This document shows positions 23,444 to 35,620 of a stretch of 64,000 nt of DNA, one piece after another. Each line of letters begins with the position of its first letter. Position 1 is the stretch's first letter. This stretch comes from Eumeta japonica. Taxonomy: Eukaryota; Arthropoda; Insecta; Lepidoptera; Psychidae. The translations under genes were made by a program, and so were the position numbers. Below the pieces are notes generated by a model that saw only the letters and a program-made list of their open reading frames with translations, searched no databases and was not told the DNA's origin. The stretch spans positions 434,001 through 498,000 of the forward strand of contig BGZK01000290.1 in assembly GCA_005406025.1 (NCBI GenBank). Reading direction: 5' to 3'.

Positions 23444-26400
23444 GTATTTGTATACTTTAGTGTTGGTTTAATATTATTAAATTTAATAATTTTAAAATGA
23501 TTTTCTTTGATAAAATGTAATTTGTCTTAGGAGTCAGTCCGTAGCATCTGATGCAAGTCGTAATGGAGACAATGAAGCAAAAGAAGTCTCTGGAGAAGAG
23601 GATATAGAAGTAAGTAATTTGGCTTCTTATTTCATTACAAGTGTAACTAACTATTATATTTAAAAAACTAATGCTGGCTTAGGTGATTGATATCTGTCAA
23701 TGCTCTTGAATCAATATTAAATTTTTTGAATGAGGATTCGAGGGTCAGTGGTGGGTTGCATGTTACTACATGTTGCAGGTAAATGTCTAATAATGAATTT
23801 TTATGAAATAGCACTGTATGCAGTAGAATATTCCTATTTAAGTTTGTAATGGAGATGCGATCTTTGCGCAGTATTTGTGGAGTGTGTTTGAAAGATAGAT
23901 AAGGGTCGCCTTAGAAAATGCTATGCAGACTAAATTGCTGGCATATTAAAAAAAAACAAATTCTAAGCGTCCGAAGCTGATGAGCTTGCATAAAAAGATT
24001 AATGGATGCCAGTAAAGCGAGAGAGATATGAAATGATCGTACCATGTGGAAATCTGTAGTTTTTGCCTATTCTTCTGGGAAATAGTAGGAGTTGCAAAAA
24101 AAAACTTTAAATGAACAATTTTTCTATAAATATTTCTGAGTCTACAAAACAGCCATAATATTTTTGGTGACCATTTGTACTTTGATAGTTTTGCTTTTCA
24201 ATTTTGTCTATATAGGTGTTCTCCTTGGAAAAACAAATCAAAAAGATTCCAAACTTTCCTTTATTTAGCAACAGTTTATAGCATTTTGAGGTAATTACAA
24301 TGTTGCTATGTCTCAACAAGTGGCACTATCTGATATAAACTACAAACAGCACTGTACATAGATAAAATAAATGGGTGACAATGAACTAAATAAGTATTGT
24401 TGGAAAGATACAAGCAATTTTTCCCATAGGATGTTATAATTTTCCCACAGTAAACTCATAAGACTGAGAAAAGCTCAGTCCTTAGGTACTTATTTCTTTA
24501 TGCAAGCAGCTATAAAACAATTTATTAAATAAATACAGGTTGATGATTGACATACTCTATCACATTACAATTAAATGCAATGCTTTTGCCACATAAAAAA
24601 TCCTATTGTATTCAAATTTTATCATATAAATTTGAAATTATAAATACTGTGTAAACTCCATATAACGTCACTCAATTTAATGACAAACTCCCTAAAGTGT
24701 CCAAAACCACTTGGCTTTAGTTGGTTTAGCTTGCCTTCCATTGCAGTGATACACTCTTTATAGCATTACCCACTCTCAATAATGACAATAATTAAGTAAT
24801 AAAAAGTACCTTTTAAGTTGTCAAAATTAGTAAAAACTGCAAAGCTGTGTACATTCTTTTATCTCTTTATTATCCTAGCCCGTAATAAACTCGACTGTCA
24901 GCATCATGCAAATGGAACTTTCTAAGAAATTTGTTCTTTTGTTTACAAATTGGGATTGCTAGCATGTGTCGACTGTTGTTGACCATGGCTAATAAGTAAG
25001 AGTGATGGATTATCTATATCATATTCTTAGTTGCTTACAAACTTTCAAACTGTAAACATGGCTAGTAAATAACGCGTACCAGGAAAAGTTTTACTGATAC
25101 ATGCAATAGAAACGGGAAAGAAGATAAGTGATGTTGGCAGATGCTTTGGGTTTAGTCGCGCTACCTTGTCCACAATATGGAAAAATTCTCCAAGCAGAGA
25201 ACGAGGGGAAATCTTCCAAAAAAGTAAAGAAACCTAAATCGAAGATTTATAAAATACAACAAAATTACTGGTCCAGCATAAGAAGTCAGACAAAAATTAC
25301 AGACTATATGCAATAGCATTCAAATAAGATTGTTCTTTATGTATATAACTACTAACATTAAGTCTCACAAAACTTTTTTCTTTTTCTAATTCTGATTTCT
25401 TTTCTCCATTTAATGACAACTCTCTATAACACCTTAAAATGAACTGTCCCTTCAGTGTCGTTATATAGAGTACCTACTGTATGTCTAATTAAATTACAAC
25501 ATGTAGTCATTCATTTGCACTCGATAATCACAAAACATGTAACTAAACAAATATATACTAATTTTAATTTTTAATTGTGTACTTTATTTGTATGATATAA
25601 TCCTGAAAATATTGTGAAGTAGTCTTATCACAGAGATGAGCACTCTGCATAGTTCAAGTAATGTACCTACTGCATCACAATAGATATATGAAAACTTGGT
25701 TGGTATATTTCAAGAGACATATAGAATCATTTCAAAAAAGGAGTGACATTCATAACATTAACACTAGACATAAGAATGATCTTGCTGTTCAGAAAACCTG
25801 TCTAAGGAAAGTTATTAAATTATTTAAGGGCTAATGTGTGCGCTTTTATAATAAGATCTCAGCTGAAATTCAAACTTTGCCATTTTAGGAATTTATGTAC
25901 AAAATATTTGTTAAAAGAAAGATATATGCCAAAGGCTATTTATTATACTTTGAATATCTTAATGAAAAGAATCCATAGGATTAAACCGCTTGGCTATCAG
26001 ATTAATTCATGTTATTACTAAGTGTTGTACTAAATTGTTAATTATTTAATATTTTGTATTAATAAGTAAAAAAGTTCTGATGGTGAATCAGCATTTGGAA
26101 TAGGCGGTAATATTAATGTCGAAAACAATCGTTTATGACGCATTTCAAGTGTAATTTTTATTACCTATGAAATAAAGTTATTTTTTATTTGATTGCTTGA
26201 TTGATTGACTTATATTCAGTGCAAAAATGAAAAATAATTATAAGGGAAATAACATATCTAGACATATATATTACATATATGTATTCTGTATATATATAAA
26301 GTACACTTTACTATGTATTACATCTATTACGATTTTAGTGCCTATGCATGCTTTATGATAAAACTTAATTCTACTGCTAGTAATTGAATCTTGGTTTCTT

Positions 26401-29400
26401 TCCTGACTACACATTATATGTGCACAGCATTGGACTGTCTTCCACACAAAAACAAACAATAATAATAGGTGATAGATGCCTTCTATTTCTTTGTTAGTTA
26501 ATACGATATAAGAATAATACTTTCTAGACCGTTATATTTCGATTTTTTTCGAACATGTAGCCATCAAACATATTACTCTTCAATATATTCCCTAAGATCT
26601 CTTATTTATTACTCTCGATACACTTCAATATTATACAAACATGGCACTGAATATTCAGCACAATAATACGAGCTAACTTGATTTGATATTTACCAATAGC
26701 AAACAGATGAAGACCATTTTATAAAAAATTCAGGAAATCTTTAAAAATAGCATGATCAGTGGCGTTGTGAAATACTCCTTTTTATATTATTATACATAGC
26801 CCCTAGGTGTTTTGGTTGATTCATGCAGTAATTATAATGTCCACAAATGCACATTATCGTGTATGAACTCCTGATAAGCCTCATTAAGGGGTGCTGCTAT
26901 TTTAAAGTCGTGACACTTGCATTGTTAAGTCATAAGTGTTGTTGTTGTTTTTATATAGTATGTCGATATTAATGTGGATAACATCTGACCTAATACATTG
27001 ACCGCTTCTACTGAGCGTGAGATATATTTAGGATAAATTACAATTCAATTAGAAATTGGTTTATATAATTTAGAAATACAAGGATATATTTTTCGAAAAT
27101 TGTTCATAAGAATTTATGTTATGGTGAAAGCTGTGTGATGATAATGTCATTATCGTATCATAATCCTGATAACATCATTATTGTAATTTCATTAGTGAAA
27201 TAAAAAACCGACTGTTTTGAAAATTGAACTGTATGACAGTCAGATAGTGTCACTTGGAAAATATGGAAAATACTTGGATATTTTATTTGCTTTCTGTTTT
27301 AATGGCTTGCATTGAACTATAAGAGAAAATATAAAATAAAATTCAGTCTTCTATAGGCTTCGTCTAGTCTTAGCCGAGTAGTGGGTTATATTCAGTTACA
27401 GTTAGATCAGCATCTACATTGGTTATGGAATTTTTGTACCTTATATTTTGTATTTAAATATATTGATAATAAAGTTCACACAAAAACAGTGAAAACCCAT
27501 GTTATTGATTTAGCAGGATTTAAAAAACTTAATTTTTCTAAATCCTGCCCGTAGTCAATCTCTGAAACATGCACTAGTAATACCATGAAAATTATAAGTT
27601 TTTGATTTTTTTAACATTCCATTAAAGGAATTGAATATTTTTGGAAAGTTCAGGCTTATATTCTTTTTACCCCAATTTCGAAAATCAAAATTTTGTTTTT
27701 TCAATTTTGTGAACATTTTTGAATGCCACTGATCCATCGTTTGGAAGTCTCATTTTATTTTGAACTCCTAAAACTTGAATATCAATATTTTCAATTTGTT
27801 AATATTGTAAATTTACATCAATCATGTAAATTTATAATATTGACATAAAAAAATTCACAAATAAATAAATATTTTTTACATAACTTTTAAACTAATCATT
27901 TCATTAATTCCAAAAACTATAAAGTTTTGTTTTCTAATAACCCAGTCTACAAAAACATCATAAATTCCATTGAAATTTATAAAGATTGAATGATTTTGTT
28001 ACAAAAAAGTTTTAATATTATATTCAAATAATGTTTAAATTTATTGCATTCAAAAAAATTCATTCACTTCAGATATTCTGAAACTCAATCATTTGATTTA
28101 ATTTTAAGAGAAAATTCTTTTGCTTAATAAGTTTAAAAATGGGAAATCAGCCATTATCAAAATATAATTAGCTTCAATCTCGGTGAACCTGGTTAAATAC
28201 TTTAAAACCTAATAAATAATAGTGTTTTTCTGAAATTGTTCAATCAATCAACTGATTAAAATCAAATAAAAAAAATCCTTTTTTGTTCCAAAATTCAGTC
28301 ATCTGTCCTCAAAAAGATATTTCTGGAATGCCACAAAGCCCATTAAAGTAGTCAATTTAATTGAGAAATATTGGTAGGTAGAATTAAAAGAAATCATTAT
28401 TTTAGTTTCCTTAAAGGCTTGATCTGGTGACTAGGTTTCTAAAAAAAAATCGTTTAACACATACATATTTTAATAACTTTATGTTCTTACCTCTTTGAAT
28501 GAGTTTCCATTTATTTAAAATAACCTGAAAATATTATAAATATAGTATATGATATTACTAACTTGTGCCTGTGGCTCCACTCGGTGTAAAATGTGTTTCA
28601 TTTTCCCTTATCACAGACTTTTAATTATTATTCAGCTATTACATTAACCGTAATTACAGAATTTCTGTTTTCTTATTAATTGCTCTTTTATTTTGAGGAT
28701 GAACAAGAGCCTGAAGGTGCTGAGTCACTTGATTCTGAAGAGTATGACGAAGATGAAGAGGAAGAACGGCATCGGAAAAAAAGAAAAAAGGACAGTCGAT
28801 ATAGTGGATTCATTATTGATGAAGCTGAGGTATGTTTCATATCACATAATAAAGTTTTCCTTATATATAGAAACCACTATCAAATTTAACATCCAACACT
28901 TTTGTGAAACTTAATTGATTTTTACATTTACATATAACATAAATGTTTATTACCCCTTATTTAAAATTTACTATGTTTTAAGTTAACCAAAAGTTATTTA
29001 TTTGATAGTTTTATTTATTTGAAGTAGTTTTTAAAAGTAGTAACTTTTTCTGATACCAGGTTGACGACGAAGTTGATGAAGATGAGGAATGGGAAGAAGG
29101 CGCTCAAGAGATGGGCATTGTGGGTAATGAAGTGGATGAAATTGGACCTACCGCCCGGGAGATTGAAGGCCGTCGTCGAGGCACTTCCATATGGGATTCA
29201 CAAAAGGAAGAAGAACTTGAAAAATACCTTAGAGATAAATATGCTGATGAATCAGCAGCACTAAGGCACTTTGGCGAAGGAGGGGAAGAAATGTCAGATG
29301 AGATCACTCAACAGACATTACTACCTGGCATAAAAGATCCAAACCTATGGATGGTGAAATGCAGAATAGGCGAAGAGAAGGCGACAGTACTATTATTAAT

Positions 29401-31882
29401 GAGAAAATTTATAGCTTATCAGATGTCTGAAGAACCATTTCAAATTAAATCAATTGTTGCACCAGAAGGTGTAAAAGGATACATATATATAGAAGCATAT
29501 AAACAGACTCATGTAAAAGCTATAATTAGTAATGTGGGAACTTTACGGATGGGAATATGGAAGCAGGACATGGTACCTATCAAAGAAATGACTGATGTTT
29601 TAAGGGTTGTTAAAGAACAAGCAGGATTAAAACCAAAACAATGGGTAAGACTCAAACGTGGTTTATATAGGGATGATATAGCTCAAGTAGATTATGTAGA
29701 TCTGGCACAGAATCAAGTCCACTTAAAGTTACTGCCTAGAATAGATTACACAAGAATGAGAGGAGCTCTGAGAACTAACCAGACTGAAAGTGAAGCAGCA
29801 AAAAGAAAGAAAAAGCGCAGGCCACCTGCAAAGCCTTTTGATCCAGAAGCAATTCGTTCAATTGGAGGTGAGGTTACATCAGATGGCGATTTCCTCATAT
29901 TTGAAGGTAATCGATATTCAAGAAAAGGATTTTTATATAAGAATTTCACTATGTCGGCCATTCTTGCCGAGGGTGTCAAGCCTACTTTAACTGAATTAGA
30001 ACGTTTTGAAGAGCAACCTGAAGAAATCGACATTGAACTAGCAGCTCCAGCCAAAGATGATCCAACAAGTCTTCATTCATTCTCAATGGGTGATAATGTT
30101 GAAGTATGTTCAGGAGATTTAGCTAACTTACAAGCAAGAATTATTGCCATTGATGGTTCTATGATAACTGTGATACCGAAACATGAGGCCTTGAAAGATC
30201 CTTTAGTCTTCAAACCTAATGAATTACGAAAATATTTTAAACAAGGAGATCATGTCAAAGTGTTAGCTGGGCGATATGAGGGTGATACAGGATTAATTGT
30301 TAGAGTAGAACCACATAGAGTTGTTTTGGTCTCAGATTTGACAATGCATGAACTTGAAGTATTACCTAGAGATTTACAACTATGTTCCGATATGGCTACG
30401 GGTGTTGACTCATTAGGACAGTTCCAGTGGGGTGACATGGTACAACTGGATCCACAGACAGTAGGCGTTATAGTTAGATTAGAGAAAGAAAATTTCCATG
30501 TATTGGGCATGCAAGGAAAAGTAATAGAATGCAAACCACAAGCTTTACAAAAAAGAAGGGAAAACAGATTCACAATGGCTCTTGATTCTGAACAGAACAC
30601 TATTCAGAAGAAAGACATTGTTAAAGTAATTGATGGACCACATGCTGGACGTAATGGTGAAATAAAACATTTGTATAGAAACTTTGCATTTTTGCAATCA
30701 AGAATGTATTTGGACAATGGCGGTATTTTCGTATGTAAAACTAGACATCTTCAATTGGCTGGAGGAAATAAGAATGTATCAACTAACAATAATATATCAC
30801 TGGGCTTTATGTCGCCAAGAATACAATCACCAATGCATCCATCTGGGCGGGGCGGAGCGACTCCTCGGGGTCGCGGTGGCCGCGGCGGTGGACGCGGCGT
30901 GACGCGAGACCGCGAGCTTATAGGTCAGACGATTAAGATCACCGGTGGGCCGTTCAAAGGCAATGTGGGGATCGTAAAAGACGCGACAGGCAGTACGGCG
31001 CGCGTCGAATTACACTCCTCCTGCCAAACTATATCAGTCGATCGTAGCCACATTGCGAACGTGGGAGCACCCGCCAAGGACTTCCGGACTCCGGGACGCA
31101 CTCCGATGCTTGGCGCGCAGACCCCGACATACCGGGATACCGGCATCAAGACACCGATGCACGGCTCTCAAACGCCGATCTACGATATCGGAAATCGAAC
31201 ACCGCATTATGGATCGGCGACGCCTTCACACGACGGCAGCCGCACGCCAGCTCACGGTGCCTGGGATCCGAATGTGGCTAACACGCCCGCACGTCCCAAC
31301 GACTTTGACTATAATCTGGACGAAGGCTCACCCGCGTACAGCCCGAGCACTCCGGGCCCGTTCCAGAGTGGCGCACCGCACACGCCCGGTACTATGTACG
31401 GATCGGATCACACGTACAGCCCATACCAGCCGAGCCCGAGTCCGAGTGGTTACCAGGGCGGTTACTTAGGCACTCCCAGCCCGGTGGGGTACTCGCCGCG
31501 CTCTCCTTACAACCCGGCGACGCCTGGCGGCGGTGAGGCTCTCCCGGCTGCCGATTGGCACACCACTGAGGTGGAGGTACGAATCCGCGCTTCACACGAA
31601 GACGATTCGCTGAGCGGCCAGACAGGAGTCATCAGAGGCATTTCGGGCGGCATGTGCGCAGTTTATCTACCGATCGAGGATCGCGTCGTCAACGTGTTAG
31701 GCGAGCTACTAGAGCCCGTAGTGCCGCAGCGCAATGATCGTGTGAAAGTCATCGCTGGCGAGGACCGGGAGTCCGTCGGGCAGCTCATCTCCATCGACAA
31801 TCAGGAGGGTGTCGTCAAGTTCGGCGTAGATGATATCAAGATCATGCAACTCCGACATCTTTGCAAAATGAGTACCGTATAG
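23214..31882 (+). CDS. Spt5: Transcription elongation factor Spt5 (DSIF large subunit), complete
   Basis: Spt5 pairs with Spt4 as DSIF, which controls RNA polymerase II pausing and elongation in the nucleus. Join: 23214-23443, 23531-23609, 28698-28829, 29060-31882. This gives 3264 nt and 1087 residues, the family's usual length. Domains by rough residue: RS-rich N terminus 22-79; acidic stretch about 105-165; NGN about 239-330 ([21 protein letters not shown]); KOW1 about 337-380; further KOWs near 487-535, 539-588, 601-645, 664-712 and 765-812; a C-terminal repeat region about 820-975 with repeated G-S/N-R/Q-T-P units (a CDK9 target in the family) and YSPSTP/PSPSP motifs; a final KOW about 980-1085. 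Phase agrees at all junctions. Exon 4 alone holds 940 of the codons. Confidence 0.96.
23531..23609 (+). CDS. Spt5: Spt5 coding exon 2
   Basis: A 79-nt exon between TTGTCTTAG and GTAAGT, reading [20 protein letters not shown] then an acidic end GEEDIE. It keeps frame between exons 1 and 3. Confidence 0.85.
23846..24090 (+). pseudogene. Non-LTR retrotransposon 3' coding relic in Spt5 intron 2
   Basis: Plus-strand text [18 protein letters not shown] followed by broken pieces ending CLFFWEI. It matches, in order, the longer relic at 54900-55360. This is the tail of an endonuclease/reverse-transcriptase polyprotein type common in Lepidoptera, with stops and frameshifts. Confidence 0.6.
24645..25481 (+). 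mobile_element. pogo-like element, internally deleted, in Spt5 intron 2
   Basis: The left end TACTGTGTAAACTCCATATA and the right end TTATATAGAGTACCTACTGT are imperfect inverted repeats with TA at both edges. Both are followed inward by TTAATGACAA-type sequence in opposite orientation. The only coding remnant inside is a helix-turn-helix. I infer a deletion derivative of a pogo/Tigger-type transposon. Confidence 0.6.
25058..25316 (+). pseudogene. CENP-B/pogo-type helix-turn-helix remnant
   Basis: ATG at 25058 gives MASK then a stop. The same frame continues [38 protein letters not shown], like the N-terminal DNA-binding domain of pogo/Tigger transposases. Stops follow near KSKET. Not functional. 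Confidence 0.6.
25725..26210 (+). pseudogene. Jockey/RTE-type reverse transcriptase C-terminal relic and tail
   Basis: Plus-strand text [20 protein letters not shown], then [16 protein letters not shown] and [16 protein letters not shown] follows the usual end of insect non-LTR reverse transcriptases (HNYNTR ... FYNKLP ... YY..EYLN). It contains stops. Non-coding sequence with AATAAA and a short ATTG repeat follows, as at such elements' 3' ends. Confidence 0.6.
26211..28697. other. Rest of Spt5 intron 2, AT-rich, no gene seen
   Basis: No exon or transposon coding was recognised. It contains an 18-bp hairpin at 27801-27841 (AATATTGTAAATTTACAT and its complement with one mismatch). Confidence 0.5.
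28698..28829 (+). CDS. Spt5: Spt5 coding exon 3 (acidic region)
   Basis: The acceptor is TTTTGAG. It encodes 44 residues: an acidic stretch ([12 protein letters not shown]), basic KKRKK, then SGFIIDEAE, which matches the conserved GFI-DEA motif of Spt5. The donor GTATGT is in phase 0. Confidence 0.92.
29060..31882 (+). CDS. Spt5: Spt5 coding exon 4 (NGN, KOW domains, CTR, stop)
   Basis: After TACCAG the exon opens [19 protein letters not shown] and runs without a break to TAG at 31880-31882. Codons are AT-rich up to about 30840. From there to the stop they are strongly GC-rich, beginning at a Gly/Arg-rich stretch ([12 protein letters not shown]). No frame disturbance accompanies the change. 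Confidence 0.97.
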   Translation, partial: VDDEVDEDEEWEEGAQEMGIVGNEVDEIGPTAREIEGRRRGTSIWDSQKEEELEKYLRDKYADESAALRHFGEGGEEMSDEITQQTLLPGIKDPNLWMVKCRIGEEKATVLLLMRKFIAYQMSEEPFQIKSIVAPEGVKGYIYIEAYKQTHVKAIISNVGTLRMGIWKQDMVPIKEMTDVLRVVKEQAGLKPKQWVRLKRGLYRDDIAQVDYVDLAQNQVHLKLLPRIDYTRMRGALRTNQTESEAAKRKKKRRPPAKPFDPEAIRSIGGEVTSDGDFLIFEGNRYSRKGFLYKNFTMSAILAEGVKPTLTELERFEEQPEEIDIELAAPAKDDPTSLHSFSMGDNVEVCSGDLANLQARIIAIDGSMITVIPKHEALKDPLVFKPNELRKYFKQGDHVKVLAGRYEGDTGLIVRVEPHRVVLVSDLTMHELEVLPRDLQLCSDMATGVDSLGQFQWGDMVQLDPQTVGVIVRLEKENFHVLGMQGKVIECKPQALQKRRENRFTMALDSEQNTIQKKDIVKVIDGPHAGRNGEIKHLYRNFAFLQSRMYLDNGGIFVCKTRHLQLAGGNKNVSTNNNISLGFMSPRIQSPMHPSGRGGATPRGRGGRGGGRGVTRDRELIGQTIKITGGPFKGNVGIVKDATGSTARVELHSSCQTISVDRSHIANVGAPAKDFRTPGRTPMLGAQTPTYRDTGIKTPMHGSQTPIYDIGNRTPHYGSATPSHDGSRTPAHGAWDPNVANTPARPNDFDYNLDEGSPAYSPSTPGPFQSGAPHTPGTMYGSDHTYSPYQPSPSPSGYQGGYLGTPSPVGYSPRSPYNPATPGGGEALPAADWHTTEVEVRIRASHEDDSLSGQTGVIRGISGGMCAVYLPIEDRVVNVLGELLEPVVPQRNDRVKVIAGEDRESVGQLISIDNQEGVVKFGVDDIKIMQLRHLCKMSTV

Positions 31883-32312
31883 AGCTTGAATAATATAATA
31901 TTTCACTTAGGACAAAATCTATGAAGATTAAGAGCAGGTATATTTTATATTATTCGAATACATTGTATTCTCAAAATTGTACTTCAACCGCCATTAATAT
32001 TTTATTTTTATTACATTAATATTTTACATTTATTACATCCTATCCTCAGCATTTGCCAGTATGCAAGACCATTGTAATAGCGCCACATGTTACTGTCATG
32101 TGCATTTCAAACAAATATTTTTTTACAGGTTCACTACCTTCCTGTTTTTTGTTGTCACTATTTATAGAATAATGTAATAATAGTTATAATTCCATTTCAA
32201 TACTGTACTTTTCCTTATATAATTATGTATCTAGACTTTTAAATGACAAATATATAATGAAACAAACTTGAGTTTCACTAAATAATCATATTTAAATAAC
32301 GGACAATAAAAT
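31883..32312 (+). terminator. Spt5 3' UTR with candidate poly(A) signals
   Basis: After the Spt5 stop the sequence returns abruptly to high AT. AATAAA at 32305-32310 is a plausible poly(A) signal about 420 nt beyond the stop. Another AATAAATAAA run lies near 32536. Which is used cannot be told from the sequence. Confidence 0.35.
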
Positions 32313-32679
32313 GTGACAGTTAAAAGATGGTATGATTATTCAGAAAAACACTATCAACACTTTAAAACTTATTTTGTTAGCAGAGGAGTTGATTCTTTGT
32401 TGATTAGTTAAGATACCTGATTTCAGTTTCATTTTCTTTTTTTTTTTTCTGAAGAAAAACCGCCACAATCATTAACTATATAACTATAGTTGTCACAATA
32501 TTTGTAGTTGTCAATTATCATTTTCAAAAAAACACAATAAATAAACGGCATTGCTACTTTTTCCCGTTATTAGAGATCATTATAATTACAATAACCGTAA
32601 TAAATGTAGCGATAAACATAACCAGAAAAATCATTTTGTTAGTTATCAATGAACTAAGTTGTATAATGTTGCCGCTACT

Positions 32680-32816
32680 CTCCATACTCCTAACTTCCGG
32701 TTCCCGATCAGTCACGCGTATTAAGTGCAAATTAACACGATGTGAAGGCGCACGCGCATTTCGTTTACGAAAAATCTAGCGACGCAACGTGAATAATGAG
32801 TTATTTAGTGCCAGTG
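32680..32816 (+). other. Possible orphan 5' exon on the plus strand
   Basis: A GC-richer, CpG-containing patch ends in ATG at 32796 and seven codons (MSYLVPV) followed by a good donor GTGAGT at 32817. It looks like a 5' UTR plus first coding exon. No matching downstream exon was recognised, so it is a weak call and could be chance. Confidence 0.2.
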
Positions 32817-32822
32817 GTGAGT

Positions 32823-34850
32823 ATTTGGATATAATGTTGGGTACGCTGAGTGTGCACAACAGATAATCGGGCGGGAGAAAGAGGTGGTGTCATGACCCTC
32901 ATTGGGCTGGGTCTTCGTTCTATTATTGTAATCCAATTAGAGCCCATCCTGACCTCGTATGTGTGACCAAATCCGACTCGAAGGCTGGATTCGCCTTTGA
33001 GTGTGGATACGATAAGGTGGTCAATAATAAAAATCTTAGTACCTTAGCTGCATTTTTGTTATGATTTGATTTCAAAAGCGACTGACTTGTATACAACTTA
33101 GTTACACATTATTGCCTAGAGTGTGTTGAAACAGGTGGTATTGATAACACCTGGTGCTTGATTTATTTTTCATACTAAATTGCTTACGTTGTACTTAATG
33201 AACCAGGCTATCTTTTTAAAAATTAATAGTAGTAATAGTAAAAATACTATGTTCTCTTAAGGGAACATGAGACGCGATGCTATTCATTTAAATACTATAA
33301 TGATGCAATTTTTCTACTTCAGAAAAAAATTCATAAGCTTCTTCGCTATTTATTTAAAACAAGTGATTAATTGTTATTATGATAATTTTTTAGAGCATTT
33401 TTCGGTACAAACTTAACATCATATTATGGGAAATAATATGACCTCAATTTTTTAGATTTTGGCAAGAATTTTTAGAGAAGATTAAATTTAACAGCTTAAA
33501 AATTCTCATACAAAACCAAACCTAAACTTTAAACATGAACATTTTTTATGAGTAAGCGCTAAGTGAATGTTCCGTTTTCTATTTCATTTTTAATCGACTT
33601 CAGAAAGATAGTTCTTTGTTTGACGCATATGTATGTATGCACGCTCTTGATTTTCTCAAACACTATTGATCGATTTGGATGGGGTTATCGCTATTAGACT
33701 GCATATGTTTCTGAGAAGGTTTTGATATATAAAACATTGTCCTAACTTAAAAAAAAACAGCTATTAGATTTAAACGTAGGAGTAAGTCAGTGAAGTTTTC
33801 ATTGATCGATGACGTGCTTGATCGAATTTATTCATTTGAATTTACAACACTTAACACTTCCCTTGATTTTCAAATAAAGGCAAATAATTAAAAAAGAGAG
33901 GTTCACTGTTTGATTCATATGTATATACAATTGTAAACCAATGTAGTATATGTATATATATAATTGGGTTACTAAGCTTAGCGTCTAGGAAATGATGTAT
34001 GGACTCAGTCGTTTCCCGAATCTATAGAGTCTGCGTTGTTAATAGCCAGATGTTACCGTTATTTGTGCGCGTGAAAGGCGATGATATGGTATGATGGAGG
34101 ATATGACGATTAATTTATCATCAATTGACAGAGACCACAATATGATTTAAAAAATGCTGTTTTACGTTTAATTTTGAAAACGTGAAGCTACGACTGTTAT
34201 TGGGGTGGTGACATAGACTGCTTGATTTTACTAGCCAATTTTTGAAATAAGACAAACGTTGCTTGCGCTGTTCTAATCTTCTTGGCGAATAAAGTGGGAA
34301 TGCTTTTTCAAAGTTCAAAACGCTCCCTTTTTTAGACTCATTCTCACAATCCCTGCTCCTTTTCATGCGGTACACATCTTTGGTTTTTTTGCTAAACCAT
34401 GTTTAGCTCTGTACCAAAAAGCCTTAAATAAAAAAAAAATGATAAAAATTAAAATAAAGAGGAAGAAATGGTAAAAATAATGTTTTATTAAGAAAAGTGA
34501 AGCGACTTATACGTTCGTCCTTTTTAAGTCTGTGCAAAGCCACGATCTACTTCTAGATTAGAGTTTAGATGTATAGACTAGATTCGATACTGTCAAACAA
34601 TCGACGCGTTTTCGATCATGCTACGCATACCGCCTAAGTAATATGTACGTAACCAGATACATTTCGTGGTTTAGCATCAACTTCAAAACTAAGAAGTATA
34701 TATCTACTTACTTAGTTAATATAAATTGTTATAATTGTACTAAAGTGAGTTTTTGAAGATAATTACGGTTATTGTTTTTCTTTTTAGTTTGATGCAAAGT
34801 TTTTGTAATCGCTTCATTTTTCTTATAACTAATATTTTAACAGTACCTAC
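32823..34850. other. Intergenic, no gene recognised
   Basis: AT-rich sequence. Stretches such as 33590-33680 (ATCGACTTCAGAAAG..GTATGTATG) look like repeat debris. A minus-strand open frame of 84 codons at 34121-34375 has ordinary composition but no recognisable domain. Confidence 0.4.
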
Positions 34851-35013
34851 AGTACAACGCACGAATCTTTTCCGCTCTGAATTGCCTGTGAATGATGCAA
34901 TGCACAGGCTTAACACTCCCCGATCCTTCTTTCTCCCCCTAGTGTTCCTGTTTTCCGCCATCGCGACGCTTTCGAGACTAACTTCACAGCGGCAGAGTTT
35001 CGTGCGTTGTACT
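34851..35013. mobile_element. Non-autonomous inverted-repeat element, copy 3 (best preserved)
   Basis: 163 bp. The left end AGTACAACGCACGAA and the right end TTCGTGCGTTGTACT are exact complements over 15 bp. CTAC stands on both sides and may be a target duplication. The internal sequence closely follows copy 1 (GACTAACTTCACAGCGGCAG shared exactly). Confidence 0.78.
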
Positions 35014-35274
35014 CTACTGCATTGATCTGTTTACCAAACAATATATATATTAAAATAAATGCAATTTAACTACAAATATGATGGTATAATATTTCCTACA
35101 ATTAACTATTCATAAAATAGTATTGTCACGCTTTAAAGTGTAAAAATCGGAGAGAGCGGACATGCGTGAGAGAGAAAGTCGAATATTCGATTAATATAGA
35201 AGAAGACAAAGCATAGTAGCTACGCATGGTGCATGTGTTAAATAAAAGAGAGTGGGGATGATTTTTTTAGCACA

Positions 35275-35420
35275 TTGAAGGCAAACGAGCATGCGCGCTA
35301 CCAGAGTATAGATGATAATCGCAGCTCATGGATACCGGTGACTCCACAGGAATCACCAGTCCGTTGGTCGGTACGCCTATCCTACCCAGGAAGTCGCCTC
35401 TTGGATATTTGAATATCTAA
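35275..35420. repeat. Diverged dispersed repeat fragment
   Basis: GGCAAACGAGCATGCGCGCT, then CTCATGGATACC and CCACAGGAATCACCAG follow the order of a dispersed repeat I know from many Lepidoptera (CAAACGAGCAGACGG ... CCGCCCATGG ... AGAGGAATC). A shorter relative lies at 47512-47585. The match is from memory. Confidence 0.45.
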
Positions 35421-35620
35421 TGGAGGAAGGATTGGTCTCATGGAGAGGGGACTTATAGAAGGAGGTTGTGGGGTGATGCAAGAGGAGTGGGCCATCGGAA
35501 CTCTCGCTCTTTAGACGAAAGAAAACGGCGGAAACTGCTACTTCACCCCTGTATTCTGTGAGAATGTGGAATCGCACCAGTTGAGCCGACCCATATTCAT
35601 GCTGCAGCTAAATTTAGCTT

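Noticed and set aside
31053..31469. A 138-codon Arg/Thr-rich plus-strand frame
   Set aside because: It is an out-of-frame shadow of the GC-rich Spt5 C-terminal region.
34121..34375. An 84-codon minus-strand frame of ordinary composition
   Set aside because: No domain, splice partner or repeat relationship was recognised. The length is within chance range.
34753..35025. A 90-codon plus-strand frame
   Set aside because: It spans the inverted-repeat element copy 3 and has no domain.
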